Positions 11,800 through 21,742 of a stretch of DNA of 64,000 nucleotides are shown piece after piece. Below the pieces are notes generated by a model. It was not told where the DNA came from. It did not search any database and saw only the letters and a program-made list of their open reading frames with translations. Made by a program: the position numbers and the translations under genes. Origin of the DNA: Sphaerisporangium cinnabarinum (GTDB lineage: Bacteria > Actinomycetota > Actinomycetes > Actinomycetales > Cellulomonadaceae); NCBI GenBank assembly GCA_003052455.1, contig QAPD01000006.1, forward strand, positions 39,992 through 103,991. The letters are read 5' to 3'. Position 1 is the first letter of the stretch; each line of letters opens with the position of its first letter.

Positions 11800-12678
11800 T
11801 CAGCTCTGCGCGACGGCGGCGCGCAGCCCGTCGACGAGCGGCGTCGTCGGGCGGCCCAGGAGCCGGCGGAGGTCCTCGGTGACCTCGGCGAGCAGGCCGT
11901 CGCGGATGTTGCCGTCCAGCGCGACGACGAACCCGGCCGTCCCCTCGTCCAGGCCCGCGCCCAGCAGGAGCGCGCGGTGCTCGTCGGGCGACACGCGCCG
12001 GTAGACGACGGGGCGCCCGAGCACCTCGGCCGCCGCGGCGGCCAGGTCGTCGTACGTCCACGCGACGTCACCGCTCAGCTCGTACACGGCGCCCGCGTGC
12101 GCGGACGCGTCCTCGTGCGCGGCGAGCGCGACGACGGCCGCCGCCTCGGCGAAGTCCGCGCGGCTCGCGCTCGCGACGCGGCCGTCGCCCACGCTCGCGA
12201 CGATCTCGCCGGACTCGCGTGCGGCGAGCACGTCGCCGACGTAGTTCTCGGTGTACCAGTTGTTGCGCAGGACCGTCGTGGCGAGGCCCGAGGCGGCGAG
12301 GAGCTCCTCGGTCGCCTTGTGCTCGGGCGCGAGCACGAGCGCGGACGTCGTCGCGTGCGGGGCGCTCGTGTAGACCACGCGCGCGACCCCGGCGGCCTGC
12401 GCGGCGTCGACGACGTTGCGGTGCTGCTCGACGCGCTGCCCGACCTCGGACCCGGAGACGAGCACGAGGACGTCCACCCCGGCGAGCGCGGGGGCGAGCG
12501 TCTCCGGCTGTGCGTAGTCGGCCTCGCGGACCTCGACGCCGCGGTCGGCGAGGTCCGCGACCTTGGCGGTCGTGCGCGCGAGCGCGACGACCTGGGACGC
12601 GTCGGCCCCGCGGGCGAGGAGGGACTCGACGACGAGGCGGCCGAGGTGGCCGCTGGCTCCGGTGACGGCGATGGACAT
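11800..12678 (-). CDS. qorB: NAD(P)H:quinone oxidoreductase, NmrA/atypical SDR
   Basis: 292 aa, close to E. coli QorB (YtfG/QOR2) along its length: TGASGHLG (6-13) cofactor loop, VREADY, LVSGSEVGQRVEQHRNVVDAA, VYTSAPHA, LRNNWYTENY and SRADFAEAAA. Reduces quinones with NADPH and is thought to protect against redox cycling and electrophiles. It is divergent from a HxlR regulator carrying the conserved sensor cysteine, the same pairing as qorR/qor2 in Corynebacterium glutamicum and ytfH/ytfG in E. coli. Confidence 0.9.
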   Translation of the reverse strand: MSIAVTGASGHLGRLVVESLLARGADASQVVALARTTAKVADLADRGVEVREADYAQPETLAPALAGVDVLVLVSGSEVGQRVEQHRNVVDAAQAAGVARVVYTSAPHATTSALVLAPEHKATEELLAASGLATTVLRNNWYTENYVGDVLAARESGEIVASVGDGRVASASRADFAEAAAVVALAAHEDASAHAGAVYELSGDVAWTYDDLAAAAAEVLGRPVVYRRVSPDEHRALLLGAGLDEGTAGFVVALDGNIRDGLLAEVTEDLRRLLGRPTTPLVDGLRAAVAQS

Positions 12679-12733
12679 GCGCGGGCTCCTTCGAGTGCGG
12701 GGCGCGGCCGGTCGACCGCGCGACCACCAGCAT

Positions 12734-12754
12734 GCGCTTACTTTTCGTAAGTGC
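12734..12754. promoter_or_regulatory. QorR-type operator
   Basis: Inverted repeat GCGCTTAC-N5-GTAAGTGC between qorB and the HxlR gene (one mismatch per arm). HxlR regulators typically bind CTTAC/GTAAG dyads. It lies 55 bp from the qorB start and 65 bp from the regulator start, so it can control both. Confidence 0.65.
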
Positions 12755-12819
12755 CAACCATGAGTGAGTGCGACCTATCTCACAGCACTCGCCACAGGCG
12801 GGCGCCGTATCCTGGGGCG

Positions 12820-13227
12820 ATGACCACCGACGCCCGTCCCGTGGAGGACACCGGACCCACCGACGCGATGGTGGCCGACGTCTTCCAGCGCGGCTGCACC
12901 TCGCGCCACGTGCTCGAGGCCGTGACCGGGCGCTGGGGCGTGCTCACGGTCGCGGGCCTGCGCGACGGCGCGGTGCGCTTCAACGCGCTCCGCCGCCGCA
13001 TCGACGGGGTCAGCGAGAAGATGCTCGCGCAGACCCTCCAGTCGCTCGAGCGCGACGGCATCGTCGTGCGCGAGGTGCGGGCGAGCATCCCGCCCCACGT
13101 CGAGTACTCCCTCACCGACCTCGGGCGCCGCGTCGCGGACAGCCTCTCGGGGCTCATCGACGTCCTCGAGGGCGCGGTCGACGAGGTGTCGGCGTCCCAG
13201 CGCGCGTACGACGCGCGCCGGGACTGA
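12820..13227 (+). CDS. qorR: HxlR-family redox-sensing regulator, QorR-like
   Basis: 135 aa winged HTH of the HxlR (DUF24) family: LEAVTGRWGVLTVAGLRDG, FNALRRRIDGVSEKMLAQTL, HVEYSLTDLG. Cys26 in RGCTSRHVLE is the conserved N-terminal cysteine that in QorR and YodB senses oxidants or quinones. ATG 12820 is chosen because TATCCT (12808-12813) lies six bases upstream, predicting a leaderless transcript; there is no SD. Divergent from its likely target qorB. Confidence 0.85.
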   Translation: MTTDARPVEDTGPTDAMVADVFQRGCTSRHVLEAVTGRWGVLTVAGLRDGAVRFNALRRRIDGVSEKMLAQTLQSLERDGIVVREVRASIPPHVEYSLTDLGRRVADSLSGLIDVLEGAVDEVSASQRAYDARRD

Positions 13228-13231
13228 CCGC

Positions 13232-14308
13232 TCACGTCTGCGAGCGCACGTACCACCAGACGAGCGCGGCGACCACGAGCAGGCCCGCCACGACGGCGAG
13301 CACGATCTTGCCGACGCTGTAGGGACGTCGTCCGACCACCTGTCCCGTGTTCGCGTTGACCATGACCTGCCACTGCCTGCCCGCGTACACGTACGTCGCG
13401 ACCCACAGCGGCAGGAGCACGAGCTTGAACATCACGTCGGCGTAGGCGGTCCGGACCGACCCCACGCGCTGCTCGTCGCCGCCGATGTCGCGCTCGACGT
13501 CCCTCCGGATCACCGGGGCCATCTTCTGCTGCGCCCGCTCGAGCCCGACGGGCGGCTCGACCTCGTAGCGCGCCGCGGCGAACCCGGCGAGGTACTCGGC
13601 GCGGAACGGCACGGCCTGCGCGAGCGGCCACGGTCCGAGCCGGGCGAGGTCGCGCTCGGCGACCTGGGACGACGCGGGCACGAGCACGTCGTCGAAGTCG
13701 CGCGCGACGTGCCCCGCGACGTGCGTCCAGCTCACGCGCCGCTCCTGGCGCTCCTGGTCCCCCTGCTTCACGGTGACGTAGTACGCGTCGCCGCGCTGCC
13801 CCGTGTACGCGGACGACGTGCGCGCGTCGAACGTCCAGTGCGGCACGTACGAGCCGTGCAGCGACTCGGTGTCCCCCACCTTCTTCAGCTCGCCCGGCGC
13901 GAACCAGCGCGAGCGCACCCACCGCCGGAATGCCTCGCGCGCCTGGGCCTGCTCGACGCCGAACGGCACGACCGCCTCCGGCTGCACGAGCCCGTCGGTC
14001 TCCGCCGCGACGACGAGGTGGCCCCCGCAGAAGCGGCACGCGACGGACAGGTCCGTGCCCTGCGTCGTCGCGCCGCAGCCGTCGCACACGAGGGTGCGGG
14101 CGTCGAGGAGCCCGGCGCGCACGCCGCCCTGGGCCGCGGCCCACGCGTCGAAGGAGTGCTCGTCGACGGCATCCCCCGGCGCGTGCACGATGTCGACCGT
14201 GCCGCCGCACGCGACGCAGCGCAGGTGCTGCGTGCCCGGCGCGTACGCGAGCTGCGACCCGCACGCGTCGCAGCGCGTGCGGACCAGCTCGCCCCGGGTG
14301 TCGCTCAC
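13232..14308 (-). CDS. Zinc-ribbon membrane protein (partner of SPFH protein)
   Basis: 358 aa from GTG 14308. The N-terminal ~100 residues carry four CxxC knuckles (CDAC 13-16, CVAC, CDGC, CRFC), two zinc ribbons. A middle domain (WVRSRWFAPGEL, YVPHWTFDA, YYVTVKQG, RRVSWTHVAGHVARDFDDVLVPAS) is soluble. Two hydrophobic segments close the protein (VMFKLVLLPLWVATYVYAG and KIVLAVVAGLLVVAALVWW). It follows the SPFH gene with 2 bp between stop and start, so the two are translationally coupled. Function unknown; membrane-anchored with zinc ribbons inside is my reading. Converges on qorR with 4 bp spacing. Confidence 0.75.
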   Translation of the reverse strand: MSDTRGELVRTRCDACGSQLAYAPGTQHLRCVACGGTVDIVHAPGDAVDEHSFDAWAAAQGGVRAGLLDARTLVCDGCGATTQGTDLSVACRFCGGHLVVAAETDGLVQPEAVVPFGVEQAQAREAFRRWVRSRWFAPGELKKVGDTESLHGSYVPHWTFDARTSSAYTGQRGDAYYVTVKQGDQERQERRVSWTHVAGHVARDFDDVLVPASSQVAERDLARLGPWPLAQAVPFRAEYLAGFAAARYEVEPPVGLERAQQKMAPVIRRDVERDIGGDEQRVGSVRTAYADVMFKLVLLPLWVATYVYAGRQWQVMVNANTGQVVGRRPYSVGKIVLAVVAGLLVVAALVWWYVRSQT

Positions 14309-14310
14309 CG

Positions 14311-15486
14311 TCAGCCCGCCGCCGGGTCGCTGGAGGTCCCCGTCGGGGTGCCGGTCGGGGCGTCCGTCGGGGGCAGCGGCGGCGGGGTCGCGGCGAACAG
14401 CGACGCGAGCGCGGGTACCTGCCCGGCGGGCGTCCACGCGTTCATGCCCTGCTGCCAGACGAGCGAACCGCGCGTCAGGGCCCCGGACCGGACGTGGCCC
14501 GCGAGGTCCGCCGTCGTGCCGGGACCCGCCTGCGCGCCGTCCACGGCCCAGTACCAGGGCGACTCCGCGGCGGGCAGCGGCGGCGGACCGGCGGGCGCCG
14601 CCGGGGCCTGCGGGGCCGACGGCGTCCCGAGCGACTGCGCGAGCTGCTGCCCCATCGCGGCCCCGAGGCCCATCCCCGCACCGAGGCCCAGGCCGTCGCC
14701 CGCCCCGCCGGGGTTCCCCGCCGCGGTCTCGATCGCGTTCGCCGCCTGGAACCTCGTGTACTGGTCGAGGTTCCCGACGACGGCCATCTGGGTCCGCTTG
14801 TCGAGCGCCGCCTCGACCTCGGGCGGGAAGGAGACGTTCTCGAGGACGAAGCGCCGGACGGCGATGCCGTACTCCGACAGGTCCTCCGAGAGCTGGCCCG
14901 CGAGGCGCGTGGCGATCTGGCCCTGGTTCGCGGCGAGGTCGACCGCCGCGACGCCGGCCTCCGCGAGCGCCGGCCCGAGCTGGCCGACCACGAGGCGGCG
15001 GAAGTAGTCGCCGATCTCGTCGGTGCGGAACTGCGGGTCGGTGCCCACGAGCTGGCGCAGCAGCGCCGCCGGGTCCACGACCTGCAGCGCGTACGTGCCG
15101 AACGCGCGCAGCCGCACCGCGCCGAGCTCCGGGTCGCGCAGGATCACCGGGTTCTGCGTGCCCCACGTGAGGTCGGTGAGCTGGCGCGTCGTGACGAAGT
15201 AGACCTCCGCCTTGAACGGTGAGCTGAACCCGTGCTTCCAGCCCTGCAGCGTGGACAGGATCGGCAGGTTCTTGGTCTCGAGCGTGTACGTGCCCGGCCC
15301 GAACACGTCGGCGAGCCGGCCCTCGCTCACGAAGACGGCGCTCTGCCCCTCGCGCACGACGAGCTTCGCCTGGTTCTTGATCTCGTTGCCCTGGCGCGGG
15401 AAGCGCCAGACGATCGTGTCCCGGCTCTCGTCGAGGAACTCGACGATGTCGATCAGCTGGCCGCGCAGCTTCTCCATGAAGCTCAT
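14311..15486 (-). CDS. SPFH (stomatin/flotillin-like) protein with C-terminal GYF_2 domain
   Basis: 391 aa. SPFH core about 1-230 (VWRFPRQGNEIKNQAKLVVREGQSAVF, VILRDPELGAVRLRAFGTYALQVVD), a Gly/Pro-rich linker with DGLGLGAGMGLGAAMGQQL at about 265-285, and a C-terminal GYF_2-type module (WYWAVDGAQAGP, LVWQQGMNAWTPAGQVPAL). It matches the YdjI / 'virion core protein' group, which has no N-terminal membrane anchor. ATG 15486 with AAGGAG. Coupled to the downstream zinc-ribbon membrane gene. Likely a membrane-associated scaffold; in Bacillus relatives it goes with envelope stress. Confidence 0.8.
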   Translation of the reverse strand: MSFMEKLRGQLIDIVEFLDESRDTIVWRFPRQGNEIKNQAKLVVREGQSAVFVSEGRLADVFGPGTYTLETKNLPILSTLQGWKHGFSSPFKAEVYFVTTRQLTDLTWGTQNPVILRDPELGAVRLRAFGTYALQVVDPAALLRQLVGTDPQFRTDEIGDYFRRLVVGQLGPALAEAGVAAVDLAANQGQIATRLAGQLSEDLSEYGIAVRRFVLENVSFPPEVEAALDKRTQMAVVGNLDQYTRFQAANAIETAAGNPGGAGDGLGLGAGMGLGAAMGQQLAQSLGTPSAPQAPAAPAGPPPLPAAESPWYWAVDGAQAGPGTTADLAGHVRSGALTRGSLVWQQGMNAWTPAGQVPALASLFAATPPPLPPTDAPTGTPTGTSSDPAAG

Positions 15487-15563
15487 CCGGACTCCTTCGC
15501 TCGTCGTGCGGGACGGTCGTCGGCGAGCAGGTCCGCGACCCGCCGCGTCGCCCCGGCGCGCCG

Positions 15564-15569
15564 AGCATA
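15564..15569 (-). promoter_or_regulatory. -10 element for the SPFH operon
   Basis: On the minus strand this reads TATGCT, with TTCATC 18 bp upstream as a weak -35. It would give a leader of about 70 nt before ATG 15486. Confidence 0.35.
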
Positions 15570-15723
15570 GCGGCATCCCAGCCTGCCGATGAAACCCCCA
15601 AGGCTTGGTAAAACCGACTGGTCGCCGCGCGGTCGTGTCCAGGCCGACGAACCCGCGGCTGCGGCCCACGGACGAGGCCGCCCGAGGAGGGACCCGGTGT
15701 TCGGCGGCACCTATCCTGGCCGG

Positions 15724-16446
15724 GTGCCGACCCCGCCGACGACCGCACCCGCGACGCCCACCGTCGCCGTCCTCCTCGCGGCCGGGGCCGGGACGCGCCT
15801 CGGCCGCGGCCCCAAGGCGCTGCTCCCCCACCGCGGCGGGACGCTCGTCGAGCACGCGACGAGGACCCTGCTCACGGGCGGGTGCGACGCCGTCGTCGTG
15901 GTGCTCGGCGCCGGGGCCGCCGGTGTCCGGGCCGGGTCGTCGCTCGACGGCCCCGGGGTGCGCGTCGTCGAGAACCCCGACTGGGCCACCGGGATGGCGT
16001 CGTCCCTGCGCGTCGGCGTCACCGCCGCTCTGGACCTGGTCCCCGCCCGGGTCGTCGTCGCGCACGTGGACCAGCCCGGCGTCCGGCCCGACGACGTCGC
16101 GCGCCTCCTCGCCGCGCACCGCCCCGGGCGCGTGACCGCGTCGCGGTGGCTCGCCGCCGCCGAGGGTGTGTCGCAGGGCGCGGTGGGGTCGCATGGCGCT
16201 GCGGACGATGCTGCGGGCGCGGAGCGCGCGGCGACGGCGGGCCGTCCTCGCTGGGCGCACCCGCTCGTCCTCGACGCCGCGCTCGCGGGACCCGCCGCCG
16301 CGAGCGCCCGCGGCGACCACGGCGCGCGCGACTTCCTGCGCGCCCACGCCGACCTGGTCGACGACGTCGACCACCCCGGCGACGGCCGCGACCTCGACAC
16401 CGCGGCCGACCTCGACCTCCTCGACCCGCCGCCCCGCCCCCGCTGA
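15724..16446 (+). CDS. Molybdenum cofactor cytidylyltransferase-like NTP transferase (MocA-type)
   Basis: 240 aa. Nucleotidyltransferase with LLAAGAGTRLGRGPKALL (the MocA/MobA signature loop with its Lys), GGTLVEHA, NPDWATGMASSLRVG and VVVAHVDQPGV. It likely transfers CMP to molybdopterin, or assists loading of the adjacent xanthine dehydrogenase. GTG 15724 lies six bases after TATCCT (15713-15718), a leaderless start; an upstream ATG would lengthen the protein by 45 unlikely residues. An internal Ala-rich insert (about 150-185) is unusual. Converges on the xdh operon through a shared terminator. Confidence 0.8.
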   Translation: MPTPPTTAPATPTVAVLLAAGAGTRLGRGPKALLPHRGGTLVEHATRTLLTGGCDAVVVVLGAGAAGVRAGSSLDGPGVRVVENPDWATGMASSLRVGVTAALDLVPARVVVAHVDQPGVRPDDVARLLAAHRPGRVTASRWLAAAEGVSQGAVGSHGAADDAAGAERAATAGRPRWAHPLVLDAALAGPAAASARGDHGARDFLRAHADLVDDVDHPGDGRDLDTAADLDLLDPPPRPR

Positions 16447-16502
16447 GTGCATGAAACAGTCGCGCCGACCGACGTCGGACGCGACTGTTTCCCGCACTCA
16501 GC
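16442..16502. terminator. Bidirectional terminator holding both convergent stop codons
   Basis: Arms GCTGAGTGC / GCACTCAGC, then GAAACAGTCGCG / CGCGACTGTTTC, then CCGAC / GTCGG around a 4-nt loop: nearly 26 bp of stem with one bulged A and a 2x2 internal loop. The TGA of the MocA-like gene and the TGA of the xanthine dehydrogenase gene lie in the two outer arms. Confidence 0.85.
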
Positions 16503-19455
16503 GGGTGGGGGTGGCGGCCTTGATGCCCAGGTAGACGCGGTCGCGGGCGAGCGGGAGCTCCGTGAACCGCACGCCCGTCGCGGCGCGGACCGCGTTGGCG
16601 AGCGCGGGCGCGACGGGGTTGAACGGGCTCTCGCTCATCGACTTCGCGCCCATCGGGCCCACCGTGTCCGACGTCCGCGCGAAGTAGACCTCGCTGCGCG
16701 GGGTGTCCGCGAACGTGGGCAGGTGGTACTGGCGGAAGATGTCCGTCGTGACGCGGCCCGACTCGTCGACCACCACGTTCTCGTAGAGCGCCGCGCCGAG
16801 GGCCTGCGCGATGCCGCCCTCGACCTGGCCGCGGCACTGGCGCGGGTTGACGACCTCTCCGGCGTCGGCGGCCTGGACCGACTGGAGGATGCGGATCTCC
16901 CCCGTCCCGCGGTGCACCGCGACGCGGAAGCCGTGCACGTTGAACGCGACGGAGCGCGGGGTGCCGCCCCAGCGGCCCTCGGCGACGAGGTCGATCCCCG
17001 CGTCGTCGGCGGCGCGTGCGACGTCGGCCAGCGGCAGGACCGTCCCGGCGCAGTCGACGCCGCCGGGCACGAGCCGGCAGTCGCCGGGCGCCGCGCCCGC
17101 GACCCCGGCCGCGACCTTGAGCACGGCCTCGGCAAGATCCTGTGCGGCGGCGAGCGACGCCTTGCCCGCGACGACCGTGCCGGTGGACCCGAACGCCCCG
17201 GTGTCGTGCTCGACGAGGTCGGTGTCGGACTGCCGCACGACGACGTCGGCGGCGTCCTGCCCGAGCGCGCCGGCGACGAGCTGGGCGTGGACGGTCGTCG
17301 TGCCGTTGCCGAACTCGGCGGTCCCGACCTCGGCCTGGACGACCCCGTCCGGCCGGATCCGCACGCGGGCGTGCGAGTAGTGCCCGCGGGGCGGGACGGT
17401 GTCGATCATGGACAGCGCCGTCCCCTCGCCGACACCCCACTCCGGGCCCAGGTCCGGGAGCGCGTCCGGCCCGGACCCGGCGCGCGCGCCGTACGCGGCG
17501 ACGTCGCGCGCCCGGCCCCGTGCGAGCGCGTCGGCGGCCAGGTCGAGGCACTGGTCGAGCCCGTAGCTGCCGTAGAGCACGTCCTCCTCGGGGGTCGGGT
17601 GCGTGGAGAGCATGGGGTCGCCGTCGCGCACGACGTTGCGCCGCCGCAGCTCGACCGGGTCCATCCCGAGCCGGCGCGCGAGCTCGTCGACCGCCGACTC
17701 GACCGCGAAGATCATCTGCGACAGCCCGTACCCGCGGAACGCGCCCGCGGGCACCGTGTTCGTGTAGACGCAGTGGGCGTCGACCTTCTTGTTGTCGCAC
17801 CGGTAGACGGCGAGCGACTCGCCGCACCCGTGGAACATGACGCCCGGGCCGTGGTTCCCGTACGCCCCGGTGTTGCTGAGGACGTCGAGGTGCAGCGCGG
17901 TGAGGGTGCCGTCGCGGCGCGCGCCCGCGCGCACGCGGATGCGGAACGGGTGGCGCGTCGTCGTGCCGACGAACTGCTCGCGGCGCGTGAGCTCGAGCTG
18001 CACGGGCCGGCCGAGCCGCAGGGTCGCGAGCGCGACGACGTCCTCCGTGAGCACCTCCTGCTTGCCGCCGAACCCGCCGCCGACGCGCTCGCAGTGCACG
18101 CGCACGCGCTCCGGGTCGAGGTCGAGGACGCGCGCCAGGTGGCGGCGCGCGAGGAACGGCACCTGCGTGGACGACCGCACGACGAGCCGCCCGTCGTCGT
18201 CGAGCGACGCGACGGCGCAGTGCGTCTCGAGCGCCGCGTGCTGCACGCGGTGGGTGCGGTACGTGGCCTCGTGCACGACGTCGGCCTCCGCGAGCCCGCG
18301 CTCGACGTCGCCGAGCTCGCTGTGCACCTCGGCGACGACGTTCGCCTCCGGCCGCGAGACGCGCGCGGCGGCGGCGTCGAGCTCGGGGTGCACGAGCGGG
18401 GCGCCGGGCGCCATGGCCGCTTCCGGGTCGACGACGGCGGGCAGCGCCTCGTACTCGACGCGGACCCGGCGCACGCCCTCCTCGGCCGCGGCGACGGTGT
18501 CGGCGACGACGGCCGCGACCCGCTGGCCGACGTGCCGCACGACGTCGTCGAGGATCCGCGTGTCGTCGGGGTCGTCGGTGAACAGCTCGTGCTGCGCGGT
18601 CGAGAACCGGGTCGCGGGAGCGTCCTCCTGCGTGAGCACGGCGTGCACGCCGGGCACCGCGAGCGCGTCCGTGGTGTCGATCGCGACCACGCGCGCGTGC
18701 GCGTGCGGGGAGCGCACGAGCTTGAGGTGGAGCAGGCCCGGGTAGTCGGCCGGGTCCACGTCGAGCGTGTACCGCACCGTCCCGGTGACGATCCCCCGCC
18801 CCGCCGGCGCGGGCACGTCGCGCCCGAACGCCCGACCCGTCGAGGGAGGGGCCTGGTCACCCGAGGTAGAGGCCTGGTCACCGCCCGACGGCGCGCGCTC
18901 GCCCGTGCCCGGCGCGGTCCCGGTCGTGTCGCCGCGGTCGAGGACGGCGTCCTCGATCGCGCGGTACCCGGTGCAGCGGCACAGGTTGCCCTTGAGGTTG
19001 CGCGGCAGGTTCTCGCGCTGCGCGTCGTCGAACGTCGCGGCGGTCATGATCATCCCGGCGGTGCAGAACCCGCACTGGAAGCCCTGCGCGTCGAGGAACT
19101 GCTGCTGCACCGGGTGCAGCGCGTCCTGCGGGCCGTGGGGGGCGTGGTCGCACGCGCCCGCGGGCTCGTCCCCGGCCGCGCCGCCCGGGCACGACGTCGC
19201 CGCGAGCCCCTCGATCGTCGTCACCTCGTGACCGGCCGCGCGTCGTGCGGGGTAGACGCACGAGTGCACGGGGACGCCGTCGACGTGCACGGTGCACGCG
19301 CCGCAGTCGCCGCCGTCGCACCCCTTCTTCACGCCGAGCGCGCCCTGCTCGCGCAGGTAGGTGCGCAGGCACTGGCCCGCCCGCGGCTCGGTGCGCACGG
19401 TGCGGCCGTCGATCGTCACCGGCGGGGCCGGGTGCGGGGCGGGCGTCGTCGTCAT
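16498..19455 (-). CDS. Xanthine dehydrogenase, fused 2Fe-2S and molybdopterin subunits
   Basis: 985 aa. N-terminal [2Fe-2S] module: plant-type cluster Cys46, Cys51, Cys54, Cys66, and the second cluster Cys128, Cys131, Cys159, Cys161 (CGFC...CRCTGY). After a Ser/Thr/Pro-rich linker (about 175-205) comes the Mo-pterin subunit: [29 protein letters not shown], and near the C-terminus GAKSMSE with the likely catalytic Glu942, then [14 protein letters not shown]. Usually these are separate XdhA/XdhC-type chains or one large eukaryotic-like chain; here the FAD domain is a separate gene. Starts in an ATGA overlap with the FAD gene. Oxidises hypoxanthine/xanthine to urate. Confidence 0.9.
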   Translation of the reverse strand: MTTTPAPHPAPPVTIDGRTVRTEPRAGQCLRTYLREQGALGVKKGCDGGDCGACTVHVDGVPVHSCVYPARRAAGHEVTTIEGLAATSCPGGAAGDEPAGACDHAPHGPQDALHPVQQQFLDAQGFQCGFCTAGMIMTAATFDDAQRENLPRNLKGNLCRCTGYRAIEDAVLDRGDTTGTAPGTGERAPSGGDQASTSGDQAPPSTGRAFGRDVPAPAGRGIVTGTVRYTLDVDPADYPGLLHLKLVRSPHAHARVVAIDTTDALAVPGVHAVLTQEDAPATRFSTAQHELFTDDPDDTRILDDVVRHVGQRVAAVVADTVAAAEEGVRRVRVEYEALPAVVDPEAAMAPGAPLVHPELDAAAARVSRPEANVVAEVHSELGDVERGLAEADVVHEATYRTHRVQHAALETHCAVASLDDDGRLVVRSSTQVPFLARRHLARVLDLDPERVRVHCERVGGGFGGKQEVLTEDVVALATLRLGRPVQLELTRREQFVGTTTRHPFRIRVRAGARRDGTLTALHLDVLSNTGAYGNHGPGVMFHGCGESLAVYRCDNKKVDAHCVYTNTVPAGAFRGYGLSQMIFAVESAVDELARRLGMDPVELRRRNVVRDGDPMLSTHPTPEEDVLYGSYGLDQCLDLAADALARGRARDVAAYGARAGSGPDALPDLGPEWGVGEGTALSMIDTVPPRGHYSHARVRIRPDGVVQAEVGTAEFGNGTTTVHAQLVAGALGQDAADVVVRQSDTDLVEHDTGAFGSTGTVVAGKASLAAAQDLAEAVLKVAAGVAGAAPGDCRLVPGGVDCAGTVLPLADVARAADDAGIDLVAEGRWGGTPRSVAFNVHGFRVAVHRGTGEIRILQSVQAADAGEVVNPRQCRGQVEGGIAQALGAALYENVVVDESGRVTTDIFRQYHLPTFADTPRSEVYFARTSDTVGPMGAKSMSESPFNPVAPALANAVRAATGVRFTELPLARDRVYLGIKAATPTR

Positions 19456-20321
19456 CGGAGGCCTCCGTCCGAGGTCGTGCCGTCGACGAGCTCCGCGCGG
19501 ATCTGCTCGCCGAGGCGGTAGGTCATGTCCCGGCGCCACTCGGGCAGCCCGTGGATGTCGTCGTGGTAGAGGTCGGCGGGGATCGCGCCGTCGAGCGTGG
19601 TGACGAGGTCCGCGGCGGTGGGCAGCGCGTCCGCCGCGAAGCGGAGCTGCACGGGCCGGCGCGTCGAGGCGGTGACCGTGAGGACGAAGGCGCCCCCGGC
19701 GTCGGGCGGGTCGACCCGGCCGACGAGCAGCACGCCGGAGCGCCCGAGGTTGGACAGCGACAGGCGGCGGAACGCCGTGCGCGAGCGCAGCGCGTGGTCC
19801 GGCAGACGGATCGCGCGCAGGAGCTCCCCGGGCCCGAGCGTGTTGCGCAGCTCGCCCGTGACGAGGTCGACGACGGGCTGCTCCCGGCGGGTGCCGCCCG
19901 GCCCCCAGACCTCCGCGACGCCGTCGAGCGCCGCGGTGAGCGAGATCATCGGCCCGGCCGGCAGGGACGTGCAGACGTTGCCTCCGACGGTCGACGTGTT
20001 CCAGATCTTGAACGACGCGACGAAGCTGTCGCAGCACGGCCGCGCGAGGTCCAGCGCGCGCCACCGCTCGCGCACGGGCGCGGCCTGCGCGCTCTCCTCG
20101 AAGGCCCACAGCTCGGCGACGGTGCACGTCGCGGCGATCTCGAGCCCGTCGTCGGTGACCGTCAGCGCGGGCCACCCCGCGCTCGTCAGGTCGAGCAGGC
20201 GCCGGAGCGTCTCGCTGCCGTAGGAGAACAGGACGGTCCCGCCCGCGAGCCACGCGTCGCCCTCGCGCCATTCGGCGGGGTCGGCGGTCGGGACGAGGTC
20301 GGTGACGGTGCCCAGGTCCAT
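19452..20321 (-). CDS. Xanthine dehydrogenase FAD-binding subunit
   Basis: 289 aa, CO-dehydrogenase/XDH flavoprotein fold. FAD motifs: [13 protein letters not shown] near residue 24, [18 protein letters not shown] at about 108, LLRAIRLP, and a C-terminal cap domain. Transfers electrons from the 2Fe-2S clusters to NAD+. Its ATG shares one base with the xdhC stop, and its stop overlaps the start of the fused subunit (ATGA). The three genes are thus a tightly coupled operon xdhC - FAD - Fe-S/Mo. Confidence 0.9.
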   Translation of the reverse strand: MDLGTVTDLVPTADPAEWREGDAWLAGGTVLFSYGSETLRRLLDLTSAGWPALTVTDDGLEIAATCTVAELWAFEESAQAAPVRERWRALDLARPCCDSFVASFKIWNTSTVGGNVCTSLPAGPMISLTAALDGVAEVWGPGGTRREQPVVDLVTGELRNTLGPGELLRAIRLPDHALRSRTAFRRLSLSNLGRSGVLLVGRVDPPDAGGAFVLTVTASTRRPVQLRFAADALPTAADLVTTLDGAIPADLYHDDIHGLPEWRRDMTYRLGEQIRAELVDGTTSDGGLR

Positions 20322-21592
20322 CAGGGGGCCTCCTCGGGGTGGGGGCGGTGCGTCGGTGCACCGTCCGGTCGTGCGGCGGGCTCCGCGTGGAGCGGGCCCG
20401 AGCTGCTGCTGAGCGGGACGACGGCGGAGCGCCCGTGCCTGGTGGCGACGAGCTCCGCGGTGACGGAGACGGCGACCTCCTCGGGCGTGACGGCGCCGAG
20501 GTCGAGCCCGATGGGCGACCGCAGGCGCGCGAGCGCGGCCTCGCCCACGCCCTCGGCACGCAGAGCGGCGACGCGCTGGGCGTGCGAGCGGCGCGAGCCC
20601 ATCGCGCCGACGTACGCGAGCGGGAGGTCCAGCGCGAGCCGCAGGAGCGGCACGTCGAACTTCGCGTCGTGCGTGAGCACGGCGACGGCGGTCCGCGCGT
20701 CGAGCCGGCCCGCGGCGGCCTCCGCGGCGAGGTAGCGGTCGGGCCAGTCGACGACGACCTCCGCCTCGGGGAAACGGCGTGGGTCCGCGAACACCTCGCG
20801 CGCGTCGACGAGCGTCACGCGGTAGCCGAGGAGCCGGACGTGCCGCACGAGCGCGCCCGCGAAGTCGTTGGCCCCGCACACGAGGAAGCGCGGCGCGGGC
20901 AGCCGCGTCTCGACGAGCAGCGTGACCGGCTCGACGTCGTCGCACGGGTCACCCGGGACGGCGGCTCCTGCCCGGACCGGCGCGCCGGCGCGCGCCTCGG
21001 GCGACGACGGACGCGCGCCCGGCCCGCCGTGCGCCGCGTGCACGGTCGCCGTGCCGCCCGCGCGCAGCACCGCCACGACCTGCGCCGCGGCGGCGGCCAG
21101 GCTGTCGGGGCCGACGAGCCCGCGCAGCACCCGGGCGACCGCTGCCTCGTCGGCGCCCGGGTCGTCCACGACGACGGCCGTGCGCGCGCCGCCGTCGATG
21201 CGGCGGACGAGGGCCACGGGCGCGGCGGGCTCTTCTCGCGCCGCGAGCGCGTGCAGGGCGCGCGTCGCGTCGTCGTCCGGCAGGACAGGCTGGACGTGGA
21301 CGTCCAGCGTCCCGCCGCAGCTCAGCCCGACGGCGAACGCGTCGTCGTCGCTGTACCCGAACGTCTCGCGGTGGCTCGTGCCGGACGCGATCGCGTCGAG
21401 CGCCGCGGCGTGGACGGCGCCCTCGACGCACCCGCCGGACAGGCTGCCGAGCACGGCGCCGTCGGCGCGGACCGCCATCGCGGTGCCGACCGGGCGCGGC
21501 ACGGACCCCGACGCGGCGACCACCGTCGCCACGGCGAAGGGCGGCTGCCCCGGACCGAGCCAGGGGGCGAGCCGGTCGACGATGTGGAGCAT
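20321..21592 (-). CDS. xdhC: XdhC/CoxI-family molybdenum cofactor chaperone
   Basis: 423 aa. XdhC proteins bind and protect Moco, support its sulfuration and insert it into XDH. N-terminal XdhC/CoxI domain ([30 protein letters not shown] with the conserved Cys, [10 protein letters not shown]) and C-terminal Rossmann domain ([74 protein letters not shown]). Longer than usual because of an Ala/Gly insert near 200-225. First gene of the xdh operon. Confidence 0.9.
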   Translation of the reverse strand: MLHIVDRLAPWLGPGQPPFAVATVVAASGSVPRPVGTAMAVRADGAVLGSLSGGCVEGAVHAAALDAIASGTSHRETFGYSDDDAFAVGLSCGGTLDVHVQPVLPDDDATRALHALAAREEPAAPVALVRRIDGGARTAVVVDDPGADEAAVARVLRGLVGPDSLAAAAAQVVAVLRAGGTATVHAAHGGPGARPSSPEARAGAPVRAGAAVPGDPCDDVEPVTLLVETRLPAPRFLVCGANDFAGALVRHVRLLGYRVTLVDAREVFADPRRFPEAEVVVDWPDRYLAAEAAAGRLDARTAVAVLTHDAKFDVPLLRLALDLPLAYVGAMGSRRSHAQRVAALRAEGVGEAALARLRSPIGLDLGAVTPEEVAVSVTAELVATRHGRSAVVPLSSSSGPLHAEPAARPDGAPTHRPHPEEAP

Positions 21593-21742
21593 CGTGGCCT
21601 CGCTTCCGCAGGGTGCCGGCGTACCGGCGTCCTTCCAGTGAACCCTTGCGGTGAGTCCCCTGCGTGTCCTGGCCCGCGTCCGCTGTGACGCGCCCGAAAC
21701 ACAGGGCTTGAATCCGCCGTGGACCCCCCCGACCCACGGAGA

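Noticed and set aside
16447..19521. 1024-codon + strand frame opposite xanthine dehydrogenase
   Set aside because: Antisense of a clear gene; composition of a shadow (Arg/Val/Glu-rich, no motifs).
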